From assembly GCA_013151115.1 (NCBI GenBank), contig JAADIW010000016.1:1-10585 (forward strand): a DNA stretch of 10,585 bases. Reading direction: 5' to 3'. Below the pieces are notes generated by a model. That model saw only the letters and a program-made list of their open reading frames with translations. It was not told the origin of the DNA and made no database searches. Below, in pieces: positions 7,453 to 10,585 of the stretch. A program made the translations under genes and the position numbers. This DNA comes from Caldisericota bacterium (GTDB lineage Bacteria > Bipolaricaulota > Bipolaricaulia > Bipolaricaulales > Bipolaricaulaceae). Position 1 is the first letter of the stretch; each line of letters opens with the position of its first letter.

Positions 7453-8474
7453 GCCTTCCCCCGTCCCGGCGGTGCCGTGCTGTCCCGCACCACCAACCGC
7501 GTTTTGAGCCGATACACGCCCGGGGAAGCCTCGCCCCGGAGGGCCTCGTCCAACAACGAAAAGACCTTCCGCATGATGGTCTTTATCGGCTGGGCCACCG
7601 TGGTCAGACGTGGATAGGTGATCTCGGCGATATAGCTGTTGTCGAACCCCACCACGGAACAGTCCTCGGGCACGGCCATGCCGCGTTCGCCCAGGGCCCG
7701 TACCATCGCCAGGGCCACCAGGTCGTTGGCGCACACCACCGCGGTGAAGGGGCGGCGACGGCGGAGGAGCTTCTTGGCGGCCTTGTATCCCTCGTCGTAA
7801 GAGAAATCGCGGCTTTCGACCACGAGCCCTTCATCGACCTCCAGCCCCGCCCCCCGCAGGGCGTCCCGATATCCCCGGAGGCGGTCGCGGCTGGAGATCA
7901 GGTTCAGGGGGCCGGTGATACAGGCGATCCTCTCGTGGCCCAACGAGAGGAGGTGCTCCGTCGCCTGTCGCCCCCCGAGGTAGTTGTCGGAGACGACCAC
8001 GGGGGCGTTCACCCCCGCGACCTCCTCATCGGCCAGGACCACGGCCAGCCCGTGGGATATGAGTCGGTTTATCTCCTCCTTCTGCGACCCGACCGTGCTG
8101 AAGATGATGCCGTCAACGCGTTGCCGCTCCAGGAGCTCGAGATATGCCCGCTCCTTTTCCAGGCTATTGTCGGAGGAGCAGAGGATGATGCCGTAGCCGG
8201 AAGTATAGGCGATCCGCTCCAACGCCAGCGTGAGCTGCTGGAAATAGGGGTTCAACCGGTCCGGGATCACGAACCCGATGATCCTGGTGGGGGCGCCCCG
8301 CAGGGCCTGAGCCAATCGGTTGGGCCTGTAGCCGAGTTCCTCGATGGCCCTGACGACCCGATCGTAGGTCTCGGGCCGCATATATCCCTCGACCTTGCCG
8401 TTGAGCACCCGTGAGACGGTGGAGACGGAGACCCCCGCCCGCTTCGCGATATCGGCGATCGTTACTTTCCGCAT
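7449..8474 (-). CDS. LacI-family transcriptional repressor
   Basis: The regulator has 341 residues, beginning at the ATG at 8474 so that the helix-turn-helix sits at the N-terminus: VTIADIAKRAGVSVSTVSRV (4-23). YRPNRLAQALRG (49-60) is the hinge helix that enters the DNA minor groove. The rest is a periplasmic-binding-like effector domain: IIGFVIPDRLNPYFQQL (65-81), VDGIIFSTVG (120-129), VVVSDNYLGGRQATEHLLSLGH (159-180), ITGPLNLISSRDRLRGYRDAL (186-206) and VVGFDNSYIAEITYPRLTTV (274-293). An in-frame ATG at 8555 lies upstream of the predicted promoter and is rejected. As first gene of the importer operon, with a palindrome at the transcription start, it is probably a local, autoregulating repressor. 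LacI members usually sense sugars or nucleosides; the effector here is unknown. Confidence 0.92.
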   Translation of the reverse strand: MRKVTIADIAKRAGVSVSTVSRVLNGKVEGYMRPETYDRVVRAIEELGYRPNRLAQALRGAPTRIIGFVIPDRLNPYFQQLTLALERIAYTSGYGIILCSSDNSLEKERAYLELLERQRVDGIIFSTVGSQKEEINRLISHGLAVVLADEEVAGVNAPVVVSDNYLGGRQATEHLLSLGHERIACITGPLNLISSRDRLRGYRDALRGAGLEVDEGLVVESRDFSYDEGYKAAKKLLRRRRPFTAVVCANDLVALAMVRALGERGMAVPEDCSVVGFDNSYIAEITYPRLTTVAQPIKTIMRKVFSLLDEALRGEASPGVYRLKTRLVVRDSTAPPGRGKA

Positions 8475-8479
8475 CGTTC

Positions 8480-8506
8480 CGATAAGGTTTTCGTAAATCG
8501 TTATCG
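8480..8506. promoter_or_regulatory. 27-bp imperfect palindrome, candidate repressor operator
   Basis: Outer arms CGATAA (8480-8485) and TTATCG (8501-8506) are perfectly inverted. Inner pairs G/C (8487/8499) and TTT/AAA (8489-8491/8495-8497) also match, giving 10 of 13 paired positions around 8493. It begins one base downstream of the -10 box of the repressor promoter and ends 5 bases before its ATG, an ideal blocking position. A looser reading centred on the CpG at 8492-8493 is more like the even-centred LacI operators. Confidence 0.55.
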
Positions 8507-8507
8507 C

Positions 8508-8536
8508 AATATACCGCCGATGGGGATGGGAGTCAA
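8508..8536 (-). promoter_or_regulatory. sigma-70-type promoter of the repressor/transport operon
   Basis: Read on the minus strand, TTGACT (8531-8536) is a 5/6 match to the -35 consensus and TATATT (8508-8513) a 5/6 match to the -10, with a 17-base spacer. Transcription should begin near 8501, giving a leader of about 27 bases. This is the only convincing promoter seen ahead of the seven-gene operon. Confidence 0.7.
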
Positions 8537-8598
8537 GTGCAGCCGAAAAAGTCACGTCTACAAGCGCCTATCAACGGGGGTGAAGCCTGGCTTCCCGC

Positions 8599-8628
8599 TT
8601 GTCCCTCGCTCCGCGTAGTCGTTATACT
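8599..8628 (+). promoter_or_regulatory. probable promoter of the aldehyde oxidoreductase gene
   Basis: TATACT (8623-8628) is a good -10 box, and TTGTCC (8599-8604) is a moderate -35 box (4/6) with an 18-base spacer. The leader would be about 40 bases. It diverges from the operon promoter, with about 62 bases between the two -35 boxes. Confidence 0.45.
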
Positions 8629-8659
8629 GCCCGTGCGGTTCAGCTTTTTCGTTTCCGGA

Positions 8660-8668
8660 AAGGAGGAG
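8660..8668 (+). promoter_or_regulatory. ribosome binding site of the aldehyde oxidoreductase gene
   Basis: The purine-rich AAGGAGGAG with its consensus AAGGAGG core at 8660-8666 lies 7 bases before the ATG at 8674. It decides that start over the in-frame upstream codons, which would overlap the -10 box. Confidence 0.75.
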
Positions 8669-8673
8669 GGAGG

Positions 8674-9252
8674 ATGAAAGGCGCTTGGGGGAAGGCCCTC
8701 TTCGTCGATCTGAGCTCCGGTTCCCTGGAGGAGAAGGACATCCCGGAGGGGGTGCTGCGGCGGTTCCTGGGGGGCGTGGGGCTCGCGGGGTATTACCTGG
8801 TGGAGCTCGCTCCGCAGGGCGTGGATCCCCTGGGGCCGGATAATCCCTTGGTTATCGCGCCGGGGCTGCTCACGGGAAGCCCCATCCCCACCGCTTCCAA
8901 GACCGTCTTCTGCTTCAAATCGCCTCAGACGGGGTTCTTCGGGCGCTCGGTGGCGGGGGCGAAGCTCGGGGTGGAACTCAAGCGGGCCGGCTACGATGCG
9001 GTCGTCATCACGGGGAAAAGCGGGAGGCCGGTGGTCCTCGTGATCGAGGAGGGGGCGGCGCGCCTGGAGGACGCGGGGGACCTGTGGGGCCTGGACGTCT
9101 TCGCGACCCAACGGGCCCTGCGGGAGAGGTACCCCGGGTTCCGCACCGCGGTCATCGGCCCCGCGGGGGAAGCGGGTTCGCGCATCGCCTGCATCGACTG
9201 CGACGACCGTCAAGCCCCGGGGGCGGCGCCGCCATGGGGGCCAAGAACCTAA
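8674..9252 (+). CDS. aldehyde:ferredoxin oxidoreductase, N-terminal part (frame broken)
   Basis: This frame starts MKGAWGKALFVDLSSG and runs through the AFOR N-terminal domain that cradles the tungsto- or molybdopterin: RRFLGGVGLAGYYL (28-41), NPLVIAPGLLTGSPIPTASK (57-76), SPQTGFFGRSVAGAKLGVELKRAGYDAVVITGKS (83-116) and TAVIGPAGEAGSRIACIDCDDRQ (158-180). After Gln180 the family expects a Gly-rich MGxKNLKAI stretch, but this frame gives APGAAPPWGPRT and stops at TAA. The expected sequence continues in the -1 frame. The enzyme oxidises aldehydes to acids with ferredoxin as acceptor, in the cytoplasm, and is typical of anaerobes. Read together with the next entry the protein would have 625 residues, normal for the family. 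The domain call is firm; whether it is functional depends on the frame change. Confidence 0.85.
   Translation: MKGAWGKALFVDLSSGSLEEKDIPEGVLRRFLGGVGLAGYYLVELAPQGVDPLGPDNPLVIAPGLLTGSPIPTASKTVFCFKSPQTGFFGRSVAGAKLGVELKRAGYDAVVITGKSGRPVVLVIEEGAARLEDAGDLWGLDVFATQRALRERYPGFRTAVIGPAGEAGSRIACIDCDDRQAPGAAPPWGPRT
9216..9222 (+). other. frame-change site: CCCGGGG heptamer in the aldehyde oxidoreductase gene
   Basis: In the upstream frame this reads C-CCG-GGG, fitting the X-XXY-YYZ form of -1 slippage sites. A -1 step on it joins exactly to GGC-GGC-GCC-GCC-ATG, giving the expected Gly-rich turn before MGAKNLKAI. Two GC palindromes abut it: GCCCC/GGGGC (9214-9224, one extra G) and GGCGGCGCCGCC (9222-9233). 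The same features make a one-base sequencing deletion likely. Confidence 0.55.
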
Positions 9253-10550
9253 AGGCGATCGTGGCCAAGGGCACGAACGACCCCGACTACGCCTGCACCG
9301 ATACCCTGAGGGAGCTCGCCGCGAGATGGAACGAGACCATCCGGGATCATCCTGCCACCAGAGCGGACATGGGCTACGGAACCGGGGAGTTCCTGGACTG
9401 GATGAACCGCGAATCGGGCACGTTCCCCTCCCGCAACTGGCAGTGGGGCTACTTCGCGAGCGCCTACGAGCGCGCCGGGGAGGACAAGATCGAGCTTGAT
9501 CCCTACTACTGGGTGCCCAAGTACTCAGCGAGGAACGTGGCCTGTCCCGGCTGCACCAAGCCCTGTGGGAAGCTCTTCGTGATCAAGGAGGGCAAGTACG
9601 CGCCCCTGGAGATCGACGGCCCCGAGTACGAGACCCTCTACTCCCTGGGCGGCGCGCCGGAGATCGCCTCCATCGAAGCCGTGGCCAAAGCCAACGAGAT
9701 TTGCGATCGACTTGGGATCGACACCATCTCCGCCGGGTTGACCCTGTCCTGGGCCATGGAGGCCGTGGAACGGGGGCTCCTCCGCGCGGAAGACCTCGAC
9801 GGGATCGAGCTCCGCTTCGGCGATGAGGACGCTTTCCTCGCGGCCCTGGAGAGGCTCGGGAGGAAGGAGGGGAAGCTTGGGGAGCTCCTGGGCGACGGGG
9901 TCAAGGCCGCCTGCGACCGCTTGGGGGCGGGGGAGGAGTTCGCCATCCACATAAAGGGGCTGGAACTGCCCGCCTACGATATCCGCGGCGCCAAGGGCGT
10001 GGCGCTGGCGTTCGCCGTGTCCTACCGGGGCGGTTGCCACCTCACCGCCTGTGCCTACGGCCCCGAGTACGGCGGGTCGTGGTGGGTGTTCGGGAAGGTT
10101 GACCGCCGTTCCGCCCGCGGCAAGGGCCCGTTCATCAAACTCCTCGAGGACCTGATGGCGGTCTACGACGTCCTCGGTATCTGCAAGTTCTCCCGCCACA
10201 TCTTCTTCCTGGAGGGGCTTCCCGAGATGGTGAAGGCGGCCACGGGCCTTGGGCTCACGGGGGCGGAGCTCCTCGCGGTGGGGGAGCGCCTGATAAACCT
10301 GGCCCGCGTGTTCAACGTGCGGGAGGGCCTCACCCGCGCTGACGATCACATCCCCCCGCGGGTCTCCCGGGATCCCATCCCCGCGGGGCCCTCGGTCGGC
10401 GACCGCGTATCGGAGGAGGAACTCCAGGCGATGCTGGACGACTACTACGCCGCCCGGGGCTGGAGCCGGGAGGGGGTCCCCCTCAAGGCGGTGCTCCTCG
10501 CGCTGGACCTCCCCGAGGTCGCGGATCTCGGCGCGGTTCAGGTGGGCTGA
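9222..10550 (+). CDS. aldehyde:ferredoxin oxidoreductase, C-terminal part (-1 frame)
   Basis: This frame carries the end of the N-terminal domain (MGAKNLKAIVAKG) and the whole C-terminal domain. In joined numbering, Cys291, Cys294 and Cys298 form CPGCTKPC, and the fourth [4Fe-4S] ligand is Cys504 in DVLGIC (499-504), which is also the DxxGxC pterin-binding motif. Other family stretches are GPEYETLYSLGG (316-327), YDIRGAKGVALAFAVSYRGGCHL (435-457) and VFNVREGLTRADD (546-558). The cluster spacing agrees with archaeal and bacterial AORs, so both halves were one functional enzyme. No convincing ribosome site precedes the ATG at 9234, and independent translation would lack most of the pterin-binding domain. 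Tungsten or molybdenum and the aldehyde substrate cannot be told from sequence. No ferredoxin partner gene or MoaD/ThiS-like gene is visible before the window ends. Confidence 0.88.
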   Translation, partial: GGAAMGAKNLKAIVAKGTNDPDYACTDTLRELAARWNETIRDHPATRADMGYGTGEFLDWMNRESGTFPSRNWQWGYFASAYERAGEDKIELDPYYWVPKYSARNVACPGCTKPCGKLFVIKEGKYAPLEIDGPEYETLYSLGGAPEIASIEAVAKANEICDRLGIDTISAGLTLSWAMEAVERGLLRAEDLDGIELRFGDEDAFLAALERLGRKEGKLGELLGDGVKAACDRLGAGEEFAIHIKGLELPAYDIRGAKGVALAFAVSYRGGCHLTACAYGPEYGGSWWVFGKVDRRSARGKGPFIKLLEDLMAVYDVLGICKFSRHIFFLEGLPEMVKAATGLGLTGAELLAVGERLINLARVFNVREGLTRADDHIPPRVSRDPIPAGPSVGDRVSEEELQAMLDDYYAARGWSREGVPLKAVLLALDLPEVADLGAVQVG

Positions 10551-10559
10551 GACGGCCAT

Positions 10560-10585
10560 ATGGGGGACCTCCTTCTCGTGAACAT
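10560..10585 (+). CDS. possible start of a further gene, truncated by the window
   Basis: An ATG nine bases after the oxidoreductase stop opens MGDLLLVN and runs off the end. Only eight codons are visible and the upstream ribosome site is poor, so identity and even reality are uncertain. Confidence 0.22.

Noticed and set aside
7453..7734. In-frame upstream extension of the ATPase
   Set aside because: Gly/Arg-rich sequence in the shadow of the repressor gene; the ATP-binding domain begins naturally after the GTG at 7452.
8475..8555. N-terminal extension of the repressor to the ATG at 8555
   Set aside because: It would place 27 unrelated residues before the helix-turn-helix and its start codon lies upstream of the promoter's -35 box.
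8582..8594. Small hairpin GAAGC-CTG-GCTTC between the divergent promoters
   Set aside because: Only 5 bp, lies outside both predicted transcripts, no T-run; likely chance.
8620..8627. CGTTATAC in the oxidoreductase promoter as a second repressor half-site
   Set aside because: It matches 6 of 8 bases of one operator arm, but the TTATAC part is explained by the -10 box and no inverted partner is present.
9525..10559. 344-codon open frame on the minus strand opposite the oxidoreductase C-terminal part
   Set aside because: It is antisense to a clearly conserved coding frame and has no recognisable domain; high GC at third positions keeps such antisense frames open.
1..10585. CRISPR arrays, insertion sequences, attachment sites, tRNA or rRNA genes
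   Set aside because: No regularly spaced repeats, transposase-like frames, terminal inverted repeats or cloverleaf patterns were seen by eye.

Overview
The window comes from a GC-rich bacterium. The bacterial signs are a LacI-family repressor, a textbook sigma-70-type -35/-10 pair, Shine-Dalgarno-led genes and a Sec-exported binding protein. No rRNA or tRNA is present, so taxonomy cannot be fixed. A tungsten/molybdenum aldehyde:ferredoxin oxidoreductase, a DRTGG/BioD-like protein and an Mth938-like protein together suggest an anaerobic, perhaps thermophilic, lineage such as Bipolaricaulota/Acetothermia; this is inference only.

Layout. (1) Positions 1-939, plus strand: the end of a BioD-like/DRTGG protein, closely followed by a small Mth938-like protein. 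(2) Positions 965-8474, minus strand: one compact operon read right to left. It encodes a LacI-type repressor, an ABC ATPase, a secreted solute-binding protein, two inner-membrane permeases, a PHP-domain metal-dependent phosphoesterase and a class III PLP enzyme. Most junctions are 4-base overlaps or gaps under 15 bases. The exceptions are the gaps either side of the solute-binding gene; the one after it carries a strong GC hairpin. (3) Positions 8475-8673: a divergent promoter region. A TTGACT-17-TATATT promoter drives the operon, and a 27-bp imperfect palindrome sits over the predicted transcription start, so the repressor probably controls its own operon. (4) Positions 8674-10550, plus strand: an aldehyde ferredoxin oxidoreductase split by a -1 frame change. 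(5) The first codons of a possible further gene at the right edge.

The likely theme of the operon is repressor-controlled uptake of a small organic solute by a PotABCD/FbpABC-type importer. The solute would then be processed by a PHP phosphoesterase and a PLP enzyme. The substrate cannot be read from the sequence; an amine, an organophosphate or an aminophosphonate are candidates.

Two coding frames are broken. The solute-binding gene loses its natural C-terminal tail through a +1 shift near 5298. The oxidoreductase changes frame at a CCCGGGG heptamer near 9216-9222. Each may be a sequencing or assembly indel, a true mutation or recoding; the sequence alone cannot decide.
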